Assembly: GCA_029570245.1 (NCBI GenBank)
Contig: JAKQSH010000295.1
Span: forward strand, 1 to 5,681
Length of the DNA: 5,681 nucleotides
From: Deltaproteobacteria bacterium
GTDB lineage: Bacteria > Myxococcota_A > SURF-8
Direction of reading: 5' to 3'
A program made the position numbers and the translations under genes. Shown piece by piece: positions 1 through 5,681 of this stretch; the first letter of the stretch is position 1; each line of letters opens with the position of its first letter. The notes beneath the pieces are model-generated. The model worked only from the letters and a program-made list of their open reading frames with translations, was not told where the DNA came from and made no database searches.

Positions 1-620
<620 letters not shown>

Positions 621-709
621 CTTTTTGAAAACAGGTTAAGGCTGAGAGTCATATTTGATTCGGCAACCTGATTCCGTCAACACTTTTGAATTTCTCTATG
701 CAATAATTT
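621..709 (+). other. 23S-5S internal transcribed spacer
   Basis: This 89-base AT-richer spacer separates the 23S and 5S genes. I see no tRNA-like cloverleaf or T-loop sequence in it. It is presumably transcribed with the rRNAs and removed during processing. The 23S processing stem cannot be checked because its 5' partner lies outside the window. Confidence 0.8.
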
Positions 710-829
710 TGTCCGGTGTCTTTAGCAGAGGGGTCACACCCGATCCCATCCCGAACTCGAAGGTAAAGCCCTCTCGCGCCGATGGTACTGCAAGGCTTGC
801 CTTGTGGGAGAGTAGGTCGGTGCCGGACA
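710..829 (+). rRNA. rrf: 5S ribosomal RNA
   Basis: This is a complete 120-base 5S rRNA. The two ends pair as helix I: TGTCCGG at 710-716 with CCGGACA at 823-829. The loop C signature CCGAACTC is at 751-758, GCGCCGATGGTA at 776-787, the helix IV hairpin CAAGG-cttg-CCTTG at 791-804, and GAGAGTAGG at 809-817. These match the bacterial 5S pattern in order and spacing. The gene lies 89 bases after the 23S end and is the last gene of the rRNA operon, since a terminator follows within 11 bases and no tRNA is seen downstream. The exact ends could be off by one or two bases because T709 and T830 flank the closing helix. Confidence 0.96.
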
Positions 830-839
830 TTAATTTTAG

Positions 840-874
840 AAAAGGGATGAATCGCAAGGTTCATCCCTTTTCGT
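840..874 (+). terminator. Rho-independent terminator of the rRNA operon
   Basis: AAAAGGGATGAA (840-851) is perfectly complementary to TTCATCCCTTTT (860-871), giving a 12-bp stem with the 8-base loop TCGCAAGG, and a T-rich stretch follows. It starts 11 bases after the 5S gene. On the opposite strand the same stem also ends in TTTT, so it may act in both directions. That would stop transcripts of the minus-strand sulfatase-fold gene, which has no terminator of its own in that orientation nearer its stop codon. Confidence 0.92.
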
Positions 875-1203
875 TTATGTATTCTCCAGCAGAAATACGG
901 CACAGAACAACAGGGCTCCGCCTCCGCTCCTTTCCTTGTCGCCTCAATACGATTCTTTCGTACAACACGATTTGAAGATAATGATAATCGGCGGGCGAAT
1001 TGTCTCAGGCGTCCTTGATTATGAGAGCATTGTTGCCCGCTTGATTTGTGTGAAATCTTCGTTGCTCTACCGAGGCAAGCTTGCCTGTGCCAGCGGCGGC
1101 CTCATTGTCAGCTGCAAACGGAAATGAACAGAAGAATCAGAAAAGCGGTTGCCTGCCTGCGCAGATTTGACAAGCTTTCCGTTGGAACTTGAGATTGACT
1201 CTG
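875..1203. other. Intergenic region with no supported gene
   Basis: The 329 bases between the rRNA terminator and the second terminator hold no gene I can support. The longest + strand frame starts at a TTG at 936, or at an ATG at 981, and ends at 1127. It would give 63 or 48 residues, has no ribosome binding site and shows no recognisable motif. Two short patterns stand out: GATAATGATAATC at 977-989, which equals the first 13 bases of the classic 19-base Fur consensus, and a perfect 14-bp palindrome AGGCAAGCTTGCCT at 1073-1086. Neither is enough to call a site. The stretch could be a decayed gene or an unrecognised small RNA, because a + strand terminator follows. Confidence 0.6.
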
Positions 1204-1240
1204 AACGCCGGATTTGTTTGTGAAATCCCGGCGTTTTTTT
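1204..1240 (+). terminator. Rho-independent terminator reading rightwards, no clear upstream gene
   Basis: AACGCCGGATTT (1204-1215) pairs with AAAT and CCGGCGTT (1223-1226 and 1228-1235), leaving a single bulged C at 1227 and a 7-base loop. A run of seven T follows (1234-1240), then CTTTT. The T run is only on the + strand side, so the signal stops rightward transcripts. It cannot serve the minus-strand gene whose stop codon is at 1265, because the base sequence on that side of the hairpin has no T tract. It may be a back-up stop for the rRNA operon, or the end of an unannotated transcript from 875-1203. Confidence 0.8.
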
Positions 1241-1264
1241 CTTTTACTTTACAGCCTCACCGGC

Positions 1265-3565
1265 TCAGCGGCAGCGCGGATTTACCAGTCCGGGATAGTT
1301 GTTCATAATGAATTTCACCATGTACAACTGGTAATCTTTCAGTGTGTCGATTTCCATTTCTGGGTAGAGCATTTTTTCCTTAAGCGGATTTCTGGGAATT
1401 CTTCCGTAAAAACTGATTTTCATATCGTCGAATTTCACTGCCACCTTGCGGCCTTCATACAGAAGCGCCGACTGATACAGATATCTTTTTTTCTTTTTGA
1501 CTTTGTTGCGCCAGGTTTCCACGCGCACCGGCGGATGATCGAGGTCTTTTCCGGCGGCCAGCATGGGCGCCAGACTGGTTCCCATCCATTCCGGCGGAAC
1601 TTTATCGCCCATTCCGGCCAGATCGAAAACGGTCGGAGCCAGATCAATCAGACTCACAAGCTTCTGATAATCGACAGGCGGCAGGCCGGGAATGCGGATC
1701 AGCAGCGGCACATGCAGCGAAGCGTCGTTCATGCCCAGTCCGTGTCCTCTTACTCCCAGTTCGCCCATGGACTGCCCGTGATCGCCGGTTAAAATGACGA
1801 CGGTATTGTCCTTCAGGCCCAGGTCTTCAAGCAGATCGAGCAGGCGTCCGACTTTTTCGTCAACCTTGCGGACGCGGTAATTGTAACTTCTGTAGCGTTT
1901 GCGCTCCTGCGGGTCTTTGGGTTTCATATGACAGCCGTGAACATCGAAGAAGTGCACCCACATGAAAAAATTGCTGTCTTTTGCCGATATCAGCGCCGCC
2001 TCGGCCTGTTCCAGCGCTTTTATGTCTGTGCCGTCTTCGCCGGGATAGTTTATTTGCATGAATCCTTTAGTCATACCCAGACGCGGATCGAAAAATCCGG
2101 TATTGCCGTCGTTTGTGACAGAAATCGTTTTGAAGCCGTTTTTACCCAGCATTGTCGGCAGGTTGGGGTTTTTATCGGCCGGAATCTGATATTCTTTTTT
2201 GATCTGAACCTGATCGGTGATTTCGTCCGGCAGGTAAAGCTTGAGTTTCCTGTCTTCGTAAACCGGTATGTATTTTATCTGCGAAGGATAGCGCGACCAC
2301 AGAAAGGCCGGTACGGAAAGCGTCGTCCAGGCTCCCTGAGGAAAAGCCTGATGAAAACGCTGGGATTCGCCGGCCAGTTTGTCGAAAGCCGGCGTTCTGT
2401 TTTTGCCGGCAAGACCCGAATAGCCGGTTTTGTCGTATCTCAGACTGTCAACCGTAATGAACAGGAAATTCCATGGTTTTTCCGCGTTTATTATCCGCCG
2501 GGCCGGATCGGCTGTCAGTTCTTCGGGCGTGGGGCGGTGGCGCTCAAGCCGCAGTGATTTTTCGAAGCGCCTTGCGAATTTTCCTTCGGGATAGTCGGCC
2601 AGCTTGTGCAGACGACAGGCCGCCAGACGCTGTTCGCCTTCGGCCAGTCCGCTGATCTGAAAAATCTCGTCCACACAGCGGTTTTTTTCGGCCAGTTTTG
2701 AGTGAACCAGGCTCAGCCCTTTGGGTTTGCCGTCGAACGGCACCACCAGCAGCGCGCCTGCGACAAGAACGAAAGTCAGCAGCGGCGCCGAAATTTTAAG
2801 CGGTATTTTCTGCGGAAAAATAGAAACGCCGTGGATTACGGCTGCAAAAGCGAAGAAAACCGTAACCTGAAAGATGTTTTCGTAATGAACGTCTATTACG
2901 TCGTCCGCCAGAAGCGCCAGGCCCAGGCCTGCGGCTGCCAGCAGCGCAGCTTCGACAATGAATGGTTTTTCACCCGCCAGCGATGCCGCCAGACGCGCCA
3001 GCAGCAGAGCCGTGACAGCCGTGGCGAAAGTTAAAACAAAAAGCACCAGCGTCGGCAGGTCGAGCAATTCTTCGCCTGCGCGCATCAACAGCCCTTCGTT
3101 TTCGACCACACCGAAAAACAGCCAGGTCGAAAAGAGCGCCGTTATAAGCCACAGCGCCTTGAAGCGAACGAATCTCCATGCGAAAAGCAGCAGCGGAAAC
3201 AGTGCGCATGTCAGCAACAGCGAAACGCCCAGAAATTCCACGCTCCACGAGCGGCGGGTAATCAGCAGAACCGCCAGCGGGTAAACCGATGCCAGCGTTA
3301 CAAAAATCGCCGCCGGAACCTTGAAGCGCTCCAGGCGTTTGTCGATAAGCCCTGACAATTCCGCCAGAAGGCGCAGCGGCAGGGCCAGCAGCAGCCCGAA
3401 TGCCGCAAACAGGGCGAACGAAGCAAGGCTTTCCGACAGGCTGATTTTTCCTTTGAACAGCACATTTCCCAGCGAAGCCAGCCAGTAAGCCAGCGCACCG
3501 CTTATGACGACCGTTGTTAGTCTGCGTATTTCATCCGCTAATCCGCCGGATTTTTTTTCGTACAT
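1265..3565 (-). CDS. Membrane-anchored sulfatase-fold (alkaline phosphatase superfamily) hydrolase or transferase
   Basis: The 766-residue protein has two halves. Residues about 16-277 carry roughly nine hydrophobic helices (near 16-37, 43-70, 84-103, 110-130, 135-155, 170-195, 202-222, 230-250, 257-277). An odd number would put the C-terminal half in the periplasm. Residues about 364-690 are a sulfatase-type domain: FITVDSLRYD with metal ligand D373; AWTTLSVPAFL with T414 as the likely nucleophile; VHFFDVH (H538, H543); LTGDHGQSM with ligands D595 and H596; and H608 in RGHGLGM, followed by LHVPLLIRIPG. The Cys/Ser-x-Pro-x-Arg motif of formylglycine sulfatases is absent, so sulfate-ester hydrolysis is doubtful. 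A Thr nucleophile with Asp-His ligands after a membrane anchor recalls LtaS-like and phosphoethanolamine transferases, so action on phospho-groups of lipids or surface polymers is possible (inference). The substrate is unknown. The start at 3565 has a GAAGGA site 8 bases upstream. The gene appears monocistronic. Confidence 0.88.
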   Translation of the reverse strand: MYEKKSGGLADEIRRLTTVVISGALAYWLASLGNVLFKGKISLSESLASFALFAAFGLLLALPLRLLAELSGLIDKRLERFKVPAAIFVTLASVYPLAVLLITRRSWSVEFLGVSLLLTCALFPLLLFAWRFVRFKALWLITALFSTWLFFGVVENEGLLMRAGEELLDLPTLVLFVLTFATAVTALLLARLAASLAGEKPFIVEAALLAAAGLGLALLADDVIDVHYENIFQVTVFFAFAAVIHGVSIFPQKIPLKISAPLLTFVLVAGALLVVPFDGKPKGLSLVHSKLAEKNRCVDEIFQISGLAEGEQRLAACRLHKLADYPEGKFARRFEKSLRLERHRPTPEELTADPARRIINAEKPWNFLFITVDSLRYDKTGYSGLAGKNRTPAFDKLAGESQRFHQAFPQGAWTTLSVPAFLWSRYPSQIKYIPVYEDRKLKLYLPDEITDQVQIKKEYQIPADKNPNLPTMLGKNGFKTISVTNDGNTGFFDPRLGMTKGFMQINYPGEDGTDIKALEQAEAALISAKDSNFFMWVHFFDVHGCHMKPKDPQERKRYRSYNYRVRKVDEKVGRLLDLLEDLGLKDNTVVILTGDHGQSMGELGVRGHGLGMNDASLHVPLLIRIPGLPPVDYQKLVSLIDLAPTVFDLAGMGDKVPPEWMGTSLAPMLAAGKDLDHPPVRVETWRNKVKKKKRYLYQSALLYEGRKVAVKFDDMKISFYGRIPRNPLKEKMLYPEMEIDTLKDYQLYMVKFIMNNYPGLVNPRCR

Positions 3566-3573
3566 CGTTTTTT

Positions 3574-3579
3574 TCCTTC
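3574..3579 (-). promoter_or_regulatory. Ribosome binding site of the sulfatase-fold gene
   Basis: On the minus strand GAAGGA lies 8 bases before the ATG at 3565, followed by an A-rich spacer. This fixes the start. Confidence 0.75.
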
Positions 3580-3593
3580 AGAACGGGCCGCAT

Positions 3594-3605
3594 GTTTTCG
3601 AAAAC
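3594..3605. repeat. 12-bp perfect palindrome in the 5' leader of the sulfatase-fold gene
   Basis: GTTTTCGAAAAC reads the same on both strands. It lies about 30 bases before the start codon at 3565, between the candidate promoter and the ribosome binding site. It could be an operator or chance; its flanks do not extend the symmetry. Confidence 0.4.
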
Positions 3606-3644
3606 GTATTGCGGGCGGTTGTAAAATTCATAAGAGCTCTCAGG

Positions 3645-3673
3645 ATAATCAGATTTCTGGAGCAAGCTGACAA
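3645..3673 (-). promoter_or_regulatory. Candidate sigma-70 promoter for the sulfatase-fold gene
   Basis: On the minus strand, TTGTCA (3673-3668; 5 of 6 to TTGACA) is followed after exactly 17 bases by GATTAT (3650-3645; 4 of 6 to TATAAT). The start of transcription would be near 3638, giving a leader of about 70 bases before the ATG at 3565. This is a pattern match only. Confidence 0.35.
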
Positions 3674-3927
3674 TCCTTATGATATTTGGACAAATTTATT
3701 AAACGGCGCGTCACTTGGCAAGACGTTTTCAGTGAAACATTCGGTCGCTTCCGCCCCTCCGACGCTAAAAGTTCAGCTTGCAGCAGTTCGGAATTCACGA
3801 TGTAGGAGTTTATGGATTCTCCGCATCATTCAACATCATCCGGTGCCTGCTCAGGGCCTTATCAATAAAATTATTGCCATAACGGCTTGCTTTTCGGCAA
3901 AGGCTGTAACAATTTAATGAAATCAAT
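3674..3927. other. Divergent intergenic region, no supported gene
   Basis: The gene-free interval between the two divergent genes runs from 3566 to 4007; this entry covers its middle part. A + strand frame running 3504-3917 overlaps the sulfatase-fold gene on the other strand, lacks a ribosome binding site and shows no family motif, so I treat it as non-coding. A short frame, 3812-3868, would encode an 18-residue peptide (MDSPHHSTSSGACSGPYQ) after AGGAG, but the spacing of only three bases is poor. No clear Zur or other zinc-regulator operator was recognised. Confidence 0.55.
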
Positions 3928-3954
3928 GCAGGCGGCTGCCTGCTATCGTATATT
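3928..3954 (+). promoter_or_regulatory. Candidate promoter region of the metal importer operon with inverted repeat
   Basis: TATATT at 3949-3954 matches five of six bases of the -10 consensus, 53 bases before the znuA-like ATG. No good -35 box is seen at the usual distance. Instead GCAGGC (3928-3933) and GCCTGC (3938-3943) form a perfect 6-bp inverted repeat with the 4-base centre GGCT, over the -35 to spacer region. It could be an operator for a metal-responsive repressor or simply a small hairpin. It does not resemble the Zur or MntR boxes I know. Confidence 0.3.
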
Positions 3955-3993
3955 CAGCGACATGATTCGTCCTTTTGTGTCTTATGGCGCAAT

Positions 3994-4001
3994 GGAGGAG
4001 G
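3994..4001 (+). promoter_or_regulatory. Strong ribosome binding site deciding the znuA-like start
   Basis: GGAGGAGG lies 6 bases before the ATG at 4008, which is ideal. In-frame starts further upstream (TTG 3975, ATG 3984) have no such site, so 4008 is preferred. Confidence 0.85.
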
Positions 4002-4007
4002 CATCTG

Positions 4008-4910
4008 ATGATAAATATGATTTTTGTTGTTTTCTCAATCGTTTTTGCTGCGCCACAGACGACGTCGGCTGACGCACCGATTTTTCTGGCGTCCAATCCA
4101 CCGCTGGCGGCCATCGTTTCTGAGATTGCCGCCGGACGCGGACAGGCCGTTTCGCTGCTTCCGGCGGGGGCTTCGCCGCACACCTTCGAGGCTCGCCCCA
4201 GCGATATGGCACGCGCCGAAAACGCCCGGCTGCTCTTTTACACTTCCGGGGCCTTCGACGGCTGGTCAACGAAATTGCCGGTAAAAACGAAAGTGCCGGT
4301 TTTCGAAATGGTTCCGCAGGAATTGCGTTGCAGAATAATCGGTGAACACCAGCACAATCACGCCGGAGAAAGCGGTCATCATCATGCCGAAGAGTCGGGT
4401 TACGACGCGCATTTCTGGCCCGACCCTCTGACTGTCAAGGCCATCCTGCCCGCAATTGCCGGAAAAATGTGCGACGCCGACAGCGCAGGCTGCGAAACAT
4501 ACAAGCGCAACGCCGCAGCTTTCGCAGCGCGCCTGGATGCGCTGCACGCCGAAATAAATTCGGCGCTAGGTCCGTACAAAGAACGGCAGGTGCTTTTTAC
4601 TTATCCGTTCTTCACTTACTTTCTGAAACGCTACGGTTTCCAGAACATCGCGCTGCTGGTGGAAGTGGAAGGGCGCGAGCCCAGCCCGCGTCATGTGAAG
4701 GAAACGCTTCAGAGCATCGCCGCCTCGAAGAAAAAGATAAAGGCAGTCTTCACCGGCGAGCAGCTTTCCAGCCGACCGGCGGAACTTCTGGCCGAATCCG
4801 CCGGGCTCGAAATAATTACGCTCGATCCGCTGGGCGGCGTGCCGGGACGCATGAGCTACGAAGAAATCATGCGCCACAATCTCAAGCTCATTCTGAAAGG
4901 TCTGCAATGA
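4008..4910 (+). CDS. znuA: Zinc/manganese-type ABC transporter periplasmic solute-binding protein (ZnuA/TroA family, cluster A-I)
   Basis: The 300-residue protein would capture a divalent metal in the periplasm and deliver it to the membrane importer encoded next. Residues 1-21 look like a Sec signal peptide (hydrophobic MIFVVFSIVFAA, cleavage likely after TSA), with no lipobox Cys. Family landmarks in order: GASPHTFEARPSD with metal ligand H58; a His-rich loop at 114-126 (H114, H116, H118, H124-H126), usual in zinc-binding members; DAHFWPDP with ligand H135; TYPFFTYFLKRYG (198-210); VEGREPSPRHV (220-230); and TLDPLGG with acidic ligand D273. The third ligand histidine is replaced by Y199 (codon TAT at 4602-4604). 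This might reduce or change metal affinity, or the His-rich loop may compensate. The chosen ATG has an ideal ribosome site, though the n-region then lacks positive charge. The stop overlaps the ATPase gene by 4 bases. The zinc preference and the symbol rest on family resemblance only. Confidence 0.9.
   Translation: MINMIFVVFSIVFAAPQTTSADAPIFLASNPPLAAIVSEIAAGRGQAVSLLPAGASPHTFEARPSDMARAENARLLFYTSGAFDGWSTKLPVKTKVPVFEMVPQELRCRIIGEHQHNHAGESGHHHAEESGYDAHFWPDPLTVKAILPAIAGKMCDADSAGCETYKRNAAAFAARLDALHAEINSALGPYKERQVLFTYPFFTYFLKRYGFQNIALLVEVEGREPSPRHVKETLQSIAASKKKIKAVFTGEQLSSRPAELLAESAGLEIITLDPLGGVPGRMSYEEIMRHNLKLILKGLQ
4896..4900 (+). promoter_or_regulatory. Ribosome binding site of the znuC-like gene
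   Basis: AAAGG lies within the end of the znuA-like gene, 6 bases before the ATG at 4907. It supports this start over the longer open frame, which begins far upstream inside znuA. Confidence 0.65.
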
Positions 4911-5665
4911 ACGACATCGCCGTAAGAGCCGAAAATCTTTCGGTTGAACTGGACGGCAACACCGTTCTGGACCGGCTCGATTTCAGTCTGCCCGCCGGGG
5001 CTTTTCTGTCCATCATAGGGCCGAACGGCGCAGGAAAGACTACACTGTTGAAAAGCATACTGGGGTTCATCACTCCCAGCGCAGGCAGGCTGGAAATTTT
5101 CGACACCTCTCCCGCCGCTCCGGCGCCGGGGCTTATAGGATACGTGCCGCAGGTGAAAATGCTCGACCGCAGTTTTCCGGGGCGGGCGCTGGAGCTTGTC
5201 GTATCGGGACTGCGGCGCAAATGGCCGGGAATAGTCAAGGCCGCCGAGCGCGCCAGAGCCCTTGAAGCACTTGAAAGCATAGGCGCCGTCGCAATTGCGG
5301 ACAGACAGATCAATCGCCTGTCGGGCGGCGAATTGCAGCGCGTTTACCTGGCGCGGGCCATAATTTCATCTCCGCGCATGGTTATTCTCGACGAACCCGC
5401 AACAGGTATCGACGCAGTGGGCGAAGAGGACATGTACATGCTGCTTGAACGATATCAGGCGACCAGCGGTGCAACCGTTCTGATGATTACGCACGACCTC
5501 AACGCCGTCTGCCATCTCTGTTCGCATGTGCTGCTGCTCAACCGCCGTCTTATAGGTTTCGGTTCTCCGCATGAAAGCCTGAGCGAAGAAAAGCTGCGTC
5601 TGGCCTTCGGCCATGTGGGGCACAATCACGCCATGCTGTCTTTCGGAAAGGAACACCATGATTGA
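4907..5665 (+). CDS. znuC: Zinc/manganese-type ABC transporter ATP-binding protein
   Basis: The 252-residue cytoplasmic ATPase powers metal import with the adjacent binding protein and permease. All catalytic motifs are intact: Walker A GPNGAGKTT (38-46), Q-loop YVPQ (Q82), signature LSGGELQR (138-145), Walker B VILDEP (159-164, with D162 and E163), D-loop GIDA (167-170) and switch histidine in ITHD (H196). The length and the GYVPQ and LDEPATGID wording are typical of the ZnuC/MntB/TroB group. The C-terminus is rich in histidine (H236, H239, H241, H250, H251), which could bind metal, but this is inference. The start overlaps the znuA-like stop as ATGA, showing translational coupling. The reading frame is open back to 4469, but the upstream part is a shadow of znuA. 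The stop overlaps the next gene by 8 bases. Zinc rather than manganese is inferred from the His-rich loop of the partner. Confidence 0.95.
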   Translation: MNDIAVRAENLSVELDGNTVLDRLDFSLPAGAFLSIIGPNGAGKTTLLKSILGFITPSAGRLEIFDTSPAAPAPGLIGYVPQVKMLDRSFPGRALELVVSGLRRKWPGIVKAAERARALEALESIGAVAIADRQINRLSGGELQRVYLARAIISSPRMVILDEPATGIDAVGEEDMYMLLERYQATSGATVLMITHDLNAVCHLCSHVLLLNRRLIGFGSPHESLSEEKLRLAFGHVGHNHAMLSFGKEHHD

Positions 5666-5681
5666 AGCGCTGTCGATGCCG
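5658..5681 (+). CDS. Start of the third importer gene, probably the ABC-3 family membrane permease (cut by window end)
   Basis: An ATG at 5658 opens a frame reading MIEALSMP to the last base of the window. AAAGGA (5647-5652) lies 5 bases before it, and the frame overlaps the end of the znuC-like gene by 8 bases. Permeases of the ZnuB/TroC type often begin with a short stretch of this kind (hydrophobic residues, then Pro) and regularly follow the ATPase gene. With only eight codons visible, the identity rests mainly on position in the operon. Confidence 0.6.

Noticed and set aside
649..975. Open reading frames across the 5S gene and terminator
   Set aside because: The sequence is explained by the 5S rRNA and its terminator hairpin; the frames are chance.
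936..1127. 63-residue + strand frame in the gap (48 residues from ATG 981)
   Set aside because: No ribosome binding site, no recognisable domain and a TTG start; too weak to call a gene, though mentioned with the orphan terminator.
1043..1227. Two similar short hairpins, GATTT-gtgtg-AAATC (1043-1057) and the GATTT...AAATC part of the 1204-1235 terminator
   Set aside because: The similarity does not extend into the flanks, so it is not a supported repeat pair.
1214..3284. Several + strand frames antisense to the sulfatase-fold gene
   Set aside because: The minus-strand protein has clear domain motifs along its length; the opposite frames are shadows.
3812..3868. 18-codon frame MDSPHHSTSSGACSGPYQ as a leader peptide of the importer operon
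   Set aside because: AGGAG is only three bases from the ATG, the frame ends 140 bases before znuA, and no clear attenuator structure follows.
3871..3882. TTAT-tgcc-ATAA inverted repeat as a Zur box
   Set aside because: Only four bases per arm and no extension to a known Zur motif; expected by chance in an AT-rich stretch.
3504..3917. 137-residue + strand frame spanning the start of the sulfatase-fold gene and the intergenic region
   Set aside because: No ribosome site or family motif, and it overlaps the coding start and probable promoter of the minus-strand gene.
4469..4906. Upstream extension of the znuC-like frame (146 extra residues)
   Set aside because: It overlaps the znuA-like gene in another frame; the ATG at 4907 has a ribosome site and the standard ATPase N-terminus.

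Overview
The window holds the 3' end of a ribosomal RNA operon, one large membrane-anchored sulfatase-fold gene pointing back towards it, and the start of a zinc/manganese-type ABC importer operon. It looks like a chromosomal piece of a bacterium with a moderate to high GC content in its genes. The solute-binding protein has a secretion signal but no lipobox cysteine, which suggests a free periplasmic protein and therefore a two-membrane (Gram-negative) cell. I cannot name the phylum with confidence.

Layout. 1-620 is the last fifth of a 23S rRNA gene, followed by an 89-base spacer without a tRNA, a 5S rRNA gene (710-829) and a strong hairpin terminator (840-874). From 875 to 1264 there is no gene I can support, but there is a second + strand terminator (1204-1240) with no obvious gene feeding it. 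A 766-residue minus-strand gene (1265-3565) has about nine membrane helices and then a periplasmic alkaline-phosphatase-superfamily ('sulfatase') domain. A divergent intergenic region of about 440 bases (3566-4007) probably carries promoters for both directions. It is followed by znuA-like (4008-4910), znuC-like (4907-5665) and the first eight codons of a third gene (5658-5681), most likely the znuB-type permease. The three importer genes overlap by 4 and 8 bases and are almost certainly one operon.

How the genes work together. The importer genes encode a capture protein, an ATPase and presumably a channel for divalent metal uptake. The sulfatase-fold protein is separately transcribed, and nothing here ties it to the importer. 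The rRNA operon ends independently.

I did not find a convincing new multi-gene system. The points most worth a second look are single-residue or single-base departures in otherwise conserved machinery: an A in place of the bulged G of the 23S sarcin-ricin loop, a Tyr where the metal-binding protein should have its third histidine, and a threonine nucleophile candidate in place of Cys/Ser in the sulfatase-fold protein. An orphan terminator and a few palindromes in the gaps are weaker leads.
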